From assembly GCF_025464955.1 (NCBI RefSeq), contig NZ_JAODNM010000048.1, forward strand, positions 1-33,550: 33,550 nucleotides of DNA. The letters are read 5' to 3'. Shown here in pieces: positions 23,526 through 31,705 of the stretch (its first letter is position 1; each line of letters starts with the position of its first letter). The notes beneath the pieces are model-generated. The model saw only the letters and a program-made list of their open reading frames with translations, was not told the DNA's origin and did not search any database. The stretch comes from Amycolatopsis sp. GTDB lineage: Bacteria > Actinomycetota > Actinomycetes > Mycobacteriales > Pseudonocardiaceae. The translations under genes and the position numbers were made by a program.

Positions 23526-23775
23526 TCAAGGGCGTGGGCACTTTTGTGGCTCTTGTGTCGTATGTGTGGGTCCGCGACGCCCCCTGTGGTGTCGGTGTGG
23601 CTGGTGGGGTTCTTGAGGTCAGCGGGTGTGGTCGGCTGGTGGTGACTGTGGGACTCGTCGGCGTGAACGTGGGACTCGCCGGGCCGGAGTGTGGGTACAA
23701 AAGTGCCCTCCCTTCGACGTCGGACTCCGCGTCGTCGCCACCTGCCCACGCGGTATTCCACGGCAGTATGGAGGG
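23526..23775. repeat. Gene-free composite repeat with GTGGGACTCG units
   Basis: No gene is seen. After the palindrome comes GGGCACTTTTGTGG (shared with about 33132-33147). A block at 23583-23700 follows that is nearly identical to the reverse complement of about 33325-33442. It contains GTGGGACTCG at 23648-23657 and 23669-23678 and a degenerate third unit near 23691, at a 21-22 bp period. The rest up to the cupin start has no recognised structure. Confidence 0.8.
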
Positions 23776-24165
23776 GTGAGCAACGAACCGATCGATCTGC
23801 AGACCGCACTGGCCGGCTTCGACGACCTGTGGAGCCCCAGGATCGTCACCCGGATCAACGACTACGACGTCCGCATCGCCAAGGTGGCCGGTGAGCACGT
23901 CTGGCACGCACACGACGACACCGACGAGTTCTTTCTCGTCTTGGACGGTGAGTTGCGCATCTCGTTGCGCGAAGGCGGGGCCGAGCGGGTTGTCACCTTG
24001 CCCACTGGCTCGGTCTACGTGGTGCCCCGAGGCGTCGAGCACCGCCCTTCGTCCTCCGACGGTGCGTCCATCCTGATGTTCGAGCCGACCGGAACGTCCA
24101 GCGTCGGTGACCGGCACGACGAGGTCCCCGACCACGTCGACGCCACCACAGGGCACACGTTGTAG
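23776..24165 (+). CDS. Cupin domain protein
   Basis: This 129-residue single-cupin protein has the metal-binding set in HVWHAHDDTDEFFLVLDGEL (H44, H46, E51) and H89 in YVVPRGVEHRP. This is the pattern of small cupins acting as isomerases, dioxygenases or sensors, and the substrate is unknown. The frame is open back to 23626, but that part is repeat DNA, so GTG 23776 (VSNEPIDLQ) is the chosen start. It directly follows the G-rich run GAGGGG; a CAGTAT at 23764-23769 could be a -10 box for a leaderless transcript. Confidence 0.82.
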   Translation: MSNEPIDLQTALAGFDDLWSPRIVTRINDYDVRIAKVAGEHVWHAHDDTDEFFLVLDGELRISLREGGAERVVTLPTGSVYVVPRGVEHRPSSSDGASILMFEPTGTSSVGDRHDEVPDHVDATTGHTL

Positions 24166-24323
24166 CTGGAGTCCAGGGGTGCCACCACCACCGAAACCGG
24201 GGGGTCTCCGGAAGGCAAAAGGTGGGGCTAGCGCCAGGGTGCCGAGCGCCTCAGCTGATTAGCGTCGTTCGCGTGGCTCCTACAGATTGCACCACCCTCA
24301 GTCATCCTCGCGAAGGACGCGAG

Positions 24324-26483
24324 TTGACGTCGTCGCGCCGCAGGATGATCCCCATGCTGTTGCGCCGGTTGCCTTTCACCTCAGTGGTCACCCTGGCGAT
24401 GCTCGTCGCGGCCGTAGTGACCGGTGCGCTGTGGAGCAGCGCCGAGACGCGCAGTTGGTATCCCGACTTCGCGTACGGACTGCCGTCGATCGAGCACGGG
24501 CGCTGGTGGACGTTGGTCACCGGGCCGCTGTTCGCCGTGATCCCGGTGTACTACGTGCCGATGGCCGGCGGGTTCGCGCTGCTGGTCGGCTTCACCGAAT
24601 GGCGGCTCGGCACCCGCCGGACGATGGCCATCACCCTCGGCGGCCAGTTCGTCAGCGTGCTCGGCGCGGTGGCGTTCCTGCAGGCCTTCCGCGATCTCGG
24701 CTGGGACTGGGCCGACCAGGTGTCGCTCACCCTCGACGCCGGCGCGTCCGGTGGCGCGCTCGCCGCGATCGCGGTGGCCTCCGCCGCGCTGCGGCCGCCG
24801 TGGCGCTTGCGGATCCGTGCCGCGCTCGGTGTCTACGTCGGCGTGTCGATCATCTACATCGGCACGTTCGCCGACCTCGTGCACTTCATCGCCGTCGCAC
24901 TCGCCCTGCCACTGGCCGGGATCCTGGTCGGCGAACGCCGCGGCCACCGGGTGGGTAAGCCTGCCAAGCGGGAATGGCGGCTCCTCGCGGTGACCGGACT
25001 GCTGCTGGTCACGGTCGCGCAGGCGGTAATGTGGTTCATCCCCGGCGACGGCCCGCTCGGCTCCTCCGGCGACCTCGCCACGCCGACCACCGAGGTCGCG
25101 ATCATGGTCGTGGCGATCGCGCTGGTCATCAACGGCCTGCGCCGCGGCAGCCGCGTCGCCTGGCGATGGGCGGTGGGAATCACGACGCTGGTGGTGCTGC
25201 AGGGCGCGCTGCTGGTCGGTTTCCTGGGCTTCCTCAACCTCGTCGACGTCGACGCCTCGACCGACGGTGTCCCGCTGTTCGTCGCGGACAGTCTCTTGTG
25301 GACGGCCGAGTTGGTCCTCCTGCTCGCCGCGAACGGCGCCTTCCGGGTCCGCCCGGACCGGCGCCGGGGAAGGCCAGGCTGGCAGCGTCCGCAGCTCGAC
25401 GCCGCCGGCGCGCGGAACCTGTTGCGCCGCAACGGTGGCGGCAACCTGTCGTGGATGACGACCTGGGCCGAGAACTCCTACTTCCGCACCGAGGACGAAC
25501 AGTCCTATCTGGCCTATCGGCGTCACGCGCGTGTCGCGATCGGACTCGGCGACGCTGTCGCCCCGCACGGCGGCGGGGCGCAGGCCGTGCGCGAGTTCGC
25601 CGAAATGTGCGACAGCACCGGTCTGGTGCCGTGCCTGTTCTCGGTGAGCGCCGAGACCACTGTCATCACCAAGGGAATGGGCTGGCAGCACGTCCAGGTT
25701 GCCGAGGACACCGTGGTCGATCTGGACGGTCTCGAGTTCCGCGGAAAAGCCTGGCAGGACGTGCGTTCGTCGGTGAACCGGGCCCGCAAGGAAGGCATCG
25801 AGTTCCGCCTGGTGACCCTGGGCGAACAGCCACGTCAGCTGATCGCCCAGGTGCGCGAGATCTCCGAAGAATGGCTCGGGGAAAAGGGAATGCCGGAAAT
25901 GGGCTTCACTCTCGGCGGTATCGACGAGGCGTTGGACCCGCACACCAGGGTCGGCCTCGCGATCGACGCCGACGGGCGGGTACACGGCGTGACGTCGTGG
26001 ATGCCTGTGCACGGTGCGTCCGGGCAGGTCGAAGGCTGGACGCTCGACCTGATGCGCCGCCGGTCCGGGGGTTTCCGGTCCGCAATGGAGTTTCTCATCG
26101 CTTCGGCCTGCCTCGAGTTCCAGCGCGAAGGCGCGCGGTTCGTGTCGCTTTCCGGCGCACCGCTGGCGAAGTCGCAACAGGACGCGGCCACGCCCGCGAT
26201 CGAGCACGTGCTGTCTTCGCTCGGTGCGATGATGGAGCCGTACTACGGATTCCGTTCGCTGCACGCGTTCAAGGCGAAGTTCAAGCCCCGCCACGAACCG
26301 CTTTACCTGGCCTTCCGCGATGAGGCGGACCTGCCTCGGATCGGTATTGCGCTCAGCCGCGCCTACTTGCCCGATACCGGCCTGCTGGACCTCATTCGCT
26401 GCGCGAATTCGATCAAGCACCGGATCAGCGAACCCGCCTACCCGGTGATCGTGCCCCGACCTGTTCTCGAGCAAGCAGTTTGA
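24324..26483 (+). CDS. Rhomboid-like membrane domain fused to DUF2156 lysyltransferase-like domain
   Basis: The product has 719 residues from TTG 24324, chosen because GAAGGA lies 6 nt upstream; ATGs at 24345 and 24354 are alternatives. Residues 15-205 form a rhomboid-like multi-span domain with GASG (140-143, the catalytic-serine motif) and H187 in DLVHFIAVALALPLAG. More membrane segments follow (about 215-355). Residues about 365-719 are a DUF2156/GNAT-fold domain like the C-terminal half of MprF and LysX-type lysyltransferases, with GGGNLSWMTTWAENSYF, FRGKAWQDVRSSVNRARKEG and GYRSLHAFKAKFKPRHEPLYL-type segments (here FRSLHAFKAKF). It probably adds an aminoacyl group to phosphatidylglycerol, altering surface charge. 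Whether the rhomboid part cuts proteins is unknown. Confidence 0.8.
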   Translation: MTSSRRRMIPMLLRRLPFTSVVTLAMLVAAVVTGALWSSAETRSWYPDFAYGLPSIEHGRWWTLVTGPLFAVIPVYYVPMAGGFALLVGFTEWRLGTRRTMAITLGGQFVSVLGAVAFLQAFRDLGWDWADQVSLTLDAGASGGALAAIAVASAALRPPWRLRIRAALGVYVGVSIIYIGTFADLVHFIAVALALPLAGILVGERRGHRVGKPAKREWRLLAVTGLLLVTVAQAVMWFIPGDGPLGSSGDLATPTTEVAIMVVAIALVINGLRRGSRVAWRWAVGITTLVVLQGALLVGFLGFLNLVDVDASTDGVPLFVADSLLWTAELVLLLAANGAFRVRPDRRRGRPGWQRPQLDAAGARNLLRRNGGGNLSWMTTWAENSYFRTEDEQSYLAYRRHARVAIGLGDAVAPHGGGAQAVREFAEMCDSTGLVPCLFSVSAETTVITKGMGWQHVQVAEDTVVDLDGLEFRGKAWQDVRSSVNRARKEGIEFRLVTLGEQPRQLIAQVREISEEWLGEKGMPEMGFTLGGIDEALDPHTRVGLAIDADGRVHGVTSWMPVHGASGQVEGWTLDLMRRRSGGFRSAMEFLIASACLEFQREGARFVSLSGAPLAKSQQDAATPAIEHVLSSLGAMMEPYYGFRSLHAFKAKFKPRHEPLYLAFRDEADLPRIGIALSRAYLPDTGLLDLIRCANSIKHRISEPAYPVIVPRPVLEQAV

Positions 26484-26497
26484 GTCGACATCCTCAG

Positions 26498-28951
26498 TCA
26501 GGGCTTAGAGGGTTGACTTTCCGCCGTCGCCCGGCGCATCAACCGGGTCAACTCCACCGAGGTGACCCCGGACGACTTGACCCGGTCGACGATCTGGTCG
26601 ACCTGCGCCTGAGTCGGGGAGGTGTTCGGCCGCAACCCGTAGCGCTCCGGTTCCCTCGGGACCCATTCCCGGAGCCAGGCGCGAAGTGCCACCGCGTGGT
26701 CACTGGGCACGACGAGGTCGGATTTGAACCTGATCTGGTTTTCTATTTGCTTCACCGAAGCGTCTTTCGGTACCGAGGCCGGCCAGGAACCGCTTTGCTG
26801 GATGGTGTCGGCGGCGTCAGAAATACTCCGCGCCCCCTGGGTCGACTTCCCCGGCCGTGTTTCACCAGGTTTGTTCGCGATCAGGCCGACGAGATCGTTC
26901 TCGTAGGCCATCAACGCGGCCCAGGGACGGGCTGTGGACTGCGGCAGACCACTCAGCTTGTAACCCTGCATCTCGCCGGCCGCGTGCACGCTCCCGCTGG
27001 GCATCGGCAGCGGGTCGATGATCCCATGGGCTTTCCCGCTGCCGAAACCGTCCGCTGACGTGATGTCCATGGCTGCGATGTTCCGCTTGACGTCGTTGAG
27101 GTTTTCCGCCGGGACACCCCGCATTCGCAGCGTGAGTACGCGGGCTTCCTCGTTCGCCGCTCCGACCGCCGCGGCATCACTCTGGCCGAGGTTCTTCCGC
27201 ATGACATCAAGGAGCCGGTTGTAGAACTCCCCTCTGTTCCTGGGTGTCGTCCGGGCTCGTCCGGACGTGGAGGGCGCCTGCCGGGTGCCCGTTCCGGGCG
27301 CGGATCGGTGCAGCGGGATCACCCGTCCGCTGGCGCCGGACGCGCTGCCCAGTATCGGCTCGGGGGTGCCCGGTGTGGTACCGACGACCTCGCGACTGAG
27401 ATCCTCGCCCACGGCTATTTGTTCTGGTGCAGCGATTTCGGCGGCCTGGGACGATCGTTCGCCGCCCCACGGGACGCCGTTGTCGTTCGCCGGGCCGGGG
27501 CCGTCCGCTATTTCGGTCGGAACGGGTTCCGCCCGCCTCACCCCGGGCAGAGCCGGTGCGAGGTGGGAAGGGCCCTCCGGCTCGGCGCCACCGTGAGTTG
27601 ATGGTGCTTCGAACGATCGCGGACTCGCGGCGGCCGGCGTGGTCGTCGGCGGCGGCGGTTGGTCGACCTGTTCCGCCGGCCTCGATTCCGGGGGGAGCCG
27701 GCTTTCCGTTTCGATCGGATGGCCGGCTTCGCTCGCGGAGCCCGGGGTGTACGCCAGCGCTAGGGAGGCTACCGATTCCACGTTGGCCGCTTTGGCCCTC
27801 GCGGTGGCCGGATCGAAGCCGTAGACCAGGTAGGCGGTGGCGGCGGCGCCTTTGACTACGCCCATATCCGACGGGTCGACGGCCTTCTGGATTCTCGCCG
27901 CGTCCGCGATGGCCACGTCGCGAACCGTCGGATGCTCTTCATGGTATGCCGCTATCCGCTTCTGGGATTCCAGTTCCTTGTTTCTGCCGGCTTCCTCGCG
28001 GCTCAGTGGTTTTGCCGTATAGGTCACCGGTTTGTGCTCCAACGACTTGGCGAACCTTGCCGCCGAAGCTTCGTAGTACCTGCGGGAAAGCTCCTGCTCG
28101 GAGACTCTGGCCGGATCCACCGACATGCCGCCAAGCGCCTCGATACCGGCCGCCAGCTGCGCCTTGGGATCGAACTGGCCCGGTTTGTACCGCGGCCTGG
28201 CCGCGGCGATCGCGGCGTACTTCTGAATGAGCTCGTCGGTGGAAAACAGACCGGGGTCGTAGGAGTTCCCACCCAGCTTTTCGATCTCCCCGACCAGGGA
28301 CACCTTCTGCTTGAATGCGGGCGATCCCGGAGGTTCGGCCTGCTCGAGACGTTTTCGGAGCGCGGCCTGGTCTTCGGCCGCGGGGTTCGGATCCTCCTGC
28401 CGGGCGAGGCCGGGGGAGCTGGCGCCGACGACGTCGACCGCGCGACCGCCGGTGAGCACCTGGTCGGCGGCGCGCTCCGCATCGTGTTCGAGGGCGTGGC
28501 CGGCGTCGAAGGCGGGCGCGGGGCCGCCGCCGCGGCTCTGCTGGACGACGTGGGCCAGTTCGTGTGCGATCGAGCGGCGGCCGTCGACGGTATCGGGGGC
28601 GTATTCACCGGCTCGGAAAGTGATGTCGGTTCCCACGGTGTACGCCTTCGCAGCGAGGGCTCCGGCGGATTCGGTCGCCTGCGGTCCGGTGTGGACTCGG
28701 ACTTCGGAGAAGTCGTGGCCGAATCGTTCCTCCATGAAGGACCGGACCGGTGAGCCCAGCGGGACACCTCCGCCGACCGGTGCCGAATTCACGGTGGCCG
28801 CGCGGACGGCGTCTCCGAACGACTGCGTGCCGATCGTCCGCGGCAGCGCGGTCGGATCGGCGTCCGCCGGGGTGGACCGCCGTTCTTCCCTGCCGGTCAA
28901 AGGCCGGGCGGTCTTTGCCGCGTCCTTGCCTGCGGCTGCGGGACTGGTCAT
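26498..28951 (-). CDS. DUF4157 (HExxH) protein, possible injection-system effector
   Basis: This 817-residue protein has no signal peptide. Residues about 62-139 are a DUF4157 domain: GSPVRSFMEERFGHDFSEVRVHTG, then AYTVGTDITFRAGEY and IAHELAHVVQQ with the zinc-protease motif H130-E131-x-x-H134. Residues 222-252 and 269-299 are an internal repeat (E-LGG-S-DP-S-EL-Y-AAR). A Pro/Ala/Gly-rich linker covers about 405-570. The last 250 residues (from RNRGEFYNRLLDVMRKNLG) match nothing recognised and could be a toxin domain. DUF4157 proteins are associated with extracellular contractile injection systems, where the domain is thought to mark or process cargo. ATG 28951 is preferred to GTG 28954 because GGAGA lies 6 nt before it. 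No sheath, tube or baseplate gene and no obvious immunity gene is nearby. Confidence 0.8.
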   Translation of the reverse strand: MTSPAAAGKDAAKTARPLTGREERRSTPADADPTALPRTIGTQSFGDAVRAATVNSAPVGGGVPLGSPVRSFMEERFGHDFSEVRVHTGPQATESAGALAAKAYTVGTDITFRAGEYAPDTVDGRRSIAHELAHVVQQSRGGGPAPAFDAGHALEHDAERAADQVLTGGRAVDVVGASSPGLARQEDPNPAAEDQAALRKRLEQAEPPGSPAFKQKVSLVGEIEKLGGNSYDPGLFSTDELIQKYAAIAAARPRYKPGQFDPKAQLAAGIEALGGMSVDPARVSEQELSRRYYEASAARFAKSLEHKPVTYTAKPLSREEAGRNKELESQKRIAAYHEEHPTVRDVAIADAARIQKAVDPSDMGVVKGAAATAYLVYGFDPATARAKAANVESVASLALAYTPGSASEAGHPIETESRLPPESRPAEQVDQPPPPTTTPAAASPRSFEAPSTHGGAEPEGPSHLAPALPGVRRAEPVPTEIADGPGPANDNGVPWGGERSSQAAEIAAPEQIAVGEDLSREVVGTTPGTPEPILGSASGASGRVIPLHRSAPGTGTRQAPSTSGRARTTPRNRGEFYNRLLDVMRKNLGQSDAAAVGAANEEARVLTLRMRGVPAENLNDVKRNIAAMDITSADGFGSGKAHGIIDPLPMPSGSVHAAGEMQGYKLSGLPQSTARPWAALMAYENDLVGLIANKPGETRPGKSTQGARSISDAADTIQQSGSWPASVPKDASVKQIENQIRFKSDLVVPSDHAVALRAWLREWVPREPERYGLRPNTSPTQAQVDQIVDRVKSSGVTSVELTRLMRRATAESQPSKP

Positions 28952-29020
28952 CACACTTCTCCGATCGACACCAACTCAGCATTCCTTTCGGCTGGTTGTC
29001 ACGTCCTCTCCCAAGGTGTG

Positions 29021-29080
29021 GCCGATCGGGCTGCTCGTACCCGCCCGAAAGGGCGGGCCTATCAGCCCGATCAGGCAACC
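29021..29080. other. Two-tier hairpin in the divergent gap
   Basis: An outer stem GATCGGGCTG/CAGCCCGATC (29024-29033 with 29063-29072, 10 perfect pairs) encloses an inner stem CCCGCCC-GAAA-GGGCGGG (29040-29057) closed by a GNRA tetraloop. The two stems are joined by internal-loop strands of six and five bases. It lies in the 260-bp gap between the DUF4157 and CHAP genes, about 140 bp before the CHAP start. It could be a leader RNA structure or a factor-binding site. No known riboswitch class was recognised, and nothing else was found in this gap. Confidence 0.6.
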
Positions 29081-29210
29081 CGCAAGGGCGCGAAACAAGA
29101 TCCACACGGTAGGGGCAATCCCGATCGTGACCGCGCGGCGGAACCGGTTACCGGTGCGTACGCCGTGATCATCGAGAGGACGGATTCCGCCAGGGAAGGG
29201 GAAAAACACA

Positions 29211-29987
29211 GTGGGCACGCGAGTGACGAGAGTGCTGGGACGCGCGATCACGGCCGGTGCGGTGGTCCTGTGCGCCGGGCTGGCCTCCACGGTTCCGGCT
29301 CAGGCCGCCACGAACGGCCGGATCGACTACGGCGCGCAGGTCAACCTACGGTCCGGTCCCGGAACCCAGTACGCGCTCTCGGGCCATGCCGCGGACGGTC
29401 AGGCGGTGACGATCGTGTGCACCGCGAGTTCCCAGCCGGAGTCCGGAAAACGCGGAACCACCGCGATCTGGGACAAACTCGGCACCGGACTCTGGGTGTC
29501 GCACGCGTTCGTGCTCGTCAGCGGCGTCGACCGGCCCGAAGCCCAGTGCCCGGCGCAGGGGACGGGCTTCGTGTCCGACGACTATCCGTACCGCGGCGCC
29601 AACAACATCGTCGACCGCTGGGCGATGTACACCGGGCAGTGCACGTCGTGGGTGGCTTGGCGGATGGAACAGGTCAACGGATACTTCAACAACAACATGT
29701 GGCGGGACGGAGTCCAGGGTCACTGGGGCAACGCGGACAACTGGGTCGCCAACGCGAAACTGCTGGGCTATGCCGTTGACGGCACGCCGAAGGTGGGCGC
29801 CGTCGCGCAGTGGAACCCCGGCGTCAGCGGCGCGTCGAACCACGGGCACGTCGCCTACATCTCGGCGGTGAGCGGGACGAACGTGACGGTCCAGGAGTAC
29901 AACTGGTCGGCCGCGCTCGTCTACGACACCCGAACAGTGCCGTTGAGCCAGATCAGCAACATCATCCATCTCGCGCCGGGAACCTGA
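29211..29987 (+). CDS. Secreted SH3-CHAP peptidoglycan hydrolase
   Basis: The 258-residue product has a Sec signal peptide cut near PAQAA (29-33). A bacterial SH3-type region follows (about 34-105; YGAQVNLRSGPGTQYA, then GTGLWVSHAFV), then a CHAP domain (about 120-258) with catalytic C144 in TGQCTSWVAWRM, H213 in SNHGHVAYI and E229 in VQEYNW. CHAP enzymes cut amide bonds in cell-wall peptide stems, so this is probably an autolysin or remodelling enzyme at the cell surface. The GTG start at 29211 has GGAAGGGG about 9 nt upstream. The long leader contains the two-tier hairpin described separately. Confidence 0.88.
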   Translation: MGTRVTRVLGRAITAGAVVLCAGLASTVPAQAATNGRIDYGAQVNLRSGPGTQYALSGHAADGQAVTIVCTASSQPESGKRGTTAIWDKLGTGLWVSHAFVLVSGVDRPEAQCPAQGTGFVSDDYPYRGANNIVDRWAMYTGQCTSWVAWRMEQVNGYFNNNMWRDGVQGHWGNADNWVANAKLLGYAVDGTPKVGAVAQWNPGVSGASNHGHVAYISAVSGTNVTVQEYNWSAALVYDTRTVPLSQISNIIHLAPGT

Positions 29988-30009
29988 CTTCGGGCGGTAT
30001 CTTCGAGCC

Positions 30010-30642
30010 GTGAAACCGAGCGGGCAAGAGATCTCCACCGCGGTCAGCGGGTCGGGTTGGCGTTACGTCCTGATGGCATTGCGTGCTTCGGTGCCAGTGG
30101 ATTCGCTGGCACACGCCGTCGACGTCGCGTCGAGGCTGGTCGACGGTGCCGAGGACTCGCTGAGCCTGGACGTGCGGCGGGACAGGATCGTGCTCACGCT
30201 GCGGTCGCCTGACACGGACGTGACCTCGCACGAGATCGAACTTGCCCGGCGCATCGCCGGGACTCTCGGGGAACTCGGGCTGCGGCTCGAACCGGAGTCG
30301 GCCCACCTGCTCGAGATCGCGATCGACGCGCTCGACATCGACCTGGTCCGTCCTTTTTGGAAGGCCGTCCTGGCCTATTCGGACGGGTCCGGGCGGGAGC
30401 TCGTCGATCCGCGGGGAACGAGCCCGGCAGTCTGGTTCCAGCCGATGACCGAGCCTCGGCCGCAGCGGAACCGGATCCACGTCGATGTGTCCGTCCCCCA
30501 CGATGAGGCGCCGAACCGCATCCAGGCAGGACTGGCCGCGGGGGGCGTGCTCCTCTCGGACTCCAGCGCGCCGGCCTTTTGGGTGCTCGCGGACGCCGAA
30601 GGCAACGAAGCCTGCGTGTCGACCTGGCAAGGCCGGGACTGA
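30010..30642 (+). CDS. Pterin-dehydratase-like / glyoxalase-like (VOC) protein
   Basis: This 210-residue protein has two parts. Residues about 25-95 resemble the pterin-4a-carbinolamine dehydratase fold (VTSHEIELARRIAGTLGELGL, with the His before a family-typical acidic residue). Residues about 100-210 form a glyoxalase-like VOC half (LDIDLVRPFWKAVLAYSDGSGRELVDPRG, then NRIHVDVSVPHDEAPNRIQAGLAAGG and AFWVLADAEGNEACV). This fusion is common in actinobacteria and has no established reaction. The GTG start lies 6 nt after TATCTT (29998-30003), suggesting a leaderless transcript. Its stop is one base from the end of the convergent pseudogene. Confidence 0.8.
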   Translation: MKPSGQEISTAVSGSGWRYVLMALRASVPVDSLAHAVDVASRLVDGAEDSLSLDVRRDRIVLTLRSPDTDVTSHEIELARRIAGTLGELGLRLEPESAHLLEIAIDALDIDLVRPFWKAVLAYSDGSGRELVDPRGTSPAVWFQPMTEPRPQRNRIHVDVSVPHDEAPNRIQAGLAAGGVLLSDSSAPAFWVLADAEGNEACVSTWQGRD

Positions 30643-30643
30643 G

Positions 30644-31085
30644 TCAGGCGTAGTCGTCGGCCAGGAGCGTGATGCGGCGCCGGAGGTACGACGGCCACGC
30701 CAGAGCGACCGCGAGCGAGCCGGCGATCAGCGCGAACGGGAGCCAGGCCCACGGCCTGTCGAGCAGCGCGATCACTGCGAAGACGGCCAGTACAAAGGTG
30801 ACCAGGACGATCTGGGCCACGCGGTTCTTGCGGATCTCCGCATACCGGCCCGCAACCGGTCGGGGGAAAGGTCGCCGGCGGCGGCCAGTCGTCCTCGGTA
30901 GATGCGGGACACGGTCATGCCGCTGGACACCCCGTAGATCAGGCCGCCAACCACCATGTAGACGAGGGCTGTCTGCCAGTCCAGGTCCACCAGGATCGCC
31001 AGGACCACCACCGAGCCACCGCATACGTGACGCCGAGCACCAGGATGTTGACCCACCGCGGTGACTTGGCCAGATGGATCCACAT
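30644..31085 (-). pseudogene. Frameshifted small membrane protein gene
   Basis: Three pieces in three frames together make a paralogue of the membrane protein at 32445-32966. MWIHLAKSPRWVNILVLGVT follows ATG 31085. The next frame continues VVVLAILVDLDWQTALVYMV and, after GLIYGVSSGMTVSRIYRGRL, reaches DLSPDRLRAG. The third gives IRKNRVAQIVLVTFVLAVFA through to LADDYA and TGA. The breaks lie near 31012-31022 and 30845-30865; both behave as 1-base losses. A strong GGGGAGG ribosome site before the ATG, of the same form as in the intact copy, is kept. The gene sits 29 bp after the FMN reductase stop. It is either recently inactivated or carries two sequencing errors. Confidence 0.75.
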
Positions 31086-31114
31086 GGTGTTCCTCCCCAG
31101 GACATTCCGGGAGT

Positions 31115-31690
31115 CTACCCGACAGCGACCGGATTCCTGGTCGCTTTCAGGGCATCGGCCCAGGTCACGAGTTCGTCGAGCATGGTGGTCAGGATGCCTT
31201 CCTGGTGTGCGGCGGGTTTCACCCGGACGGCGTCTTCGAAGTCGGTGAACATCGAAAGCGCGACCTGGGTGCGGACGTCGGCCAGCTTGAGCTCGGCGCC
31301 GATGAGCCGGAGGTGTTCGACCGCGCGGATCGCGCCGCCCGGGCCGTAACCGACAAACCCCGCCGCCTTGTTGTTCCATTCCTGGTAAAGGAAATCGAGG
31401 GCGTTCTTCAGCGCGCCGGTCAGCGAGTGGTTGTACTCGGGTGTGACGAAAACGAAGCCGTCAAAGGAGTTGATCGTCGCCGACCAGGTCTGTGTGTGCG
31501 GCTGCCGGTAGTCCGCGGTCTTCGCGGCCGCGTGCGGCTCGTCGAGCATCGGCAGGTCGTAGTCGGCGATATCGACGACGGTGTAGTTCGCATCTTCGCG
31601 CTGTGACGCGATTTCGTGGACCCAGCGGGCGACTTCGGCTCCCCGGCGTCCGGGCCTGGTGCTGCCGATGATGATCGCGATGTCGGTCAT
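31115..31690 (-). CDS. NADPH-dependent FMN reductase-type oxidoreductase
   Basis: This 191-residue flavodoxin-fold protein has the FMN phosphate loop GSTRPGRRG near residues 9-17 and the ring-contacting TPEYNHSLTGALKNALDFLYQEW motif. Such enzymes reduce FMN, quinones, azo compounds or chromate with NAD(P)H, and the physiological substrate is unknown. ATG 31690 is chosen because family sequence begins there (MTDIAIIIGSTRPG) and GGAAGGA lies about 9 nt upstream; a longer frame only crosses the operator. It is divergent from the TetR gene, with two operator pairs between them, so the TetR protein probably represses it. Confidence 0.88.
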   Translation of the reverse strand: MTDIAIIIGSTRPGRRGAEVARWVHEIASQREDANYTVVDIADYDLPMLDEPHAAAKTADYRQPHTQTWSATINSFDGFVFVTPEYNHSLTGALKNALDFLYQEWNNKAAGFVGYGPGGAIRAVEHLRLIGAELKLADVRTQVALSMFTDFEDAVRVKPAAHQEGILTTMLDELVTWADALKATRNPVAVG

Positions 31691-31705
31691 GCGCGGAGTT
31701 CCTTC

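Noticed and set aside
23626..23775. 50-residue N-terminal extension of the cupin protein
   Set aside because: The extension is encoded by the dispersed GTGGGACTCG repeat and has Arg/Gly-rich, non-cupin sequence.
24381..26474. A 697-codon minus-strand open frame opposite the rhomboid/lysyltransferase gene
   Set aside because: Low-complexity His/Arg/Asp composition typical of an antisense frame; the plus strand encodes clear motifs throughout.
29000..29210. ydaO-type (c-di-AMP) riboswitch before the CHAP gene
   Set aside because: The hairpin is clear, but I could not find the conserved bases of the class; reported as an unassigned structure.
28976..29290. 104-codon minus-strand open frame in the divergent gap, with a hydrophobic stretch
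   Set aside because: It covers the CHAP start and the hairpin, has no start signal, and its hydrophobic part comes from the hairpin region.
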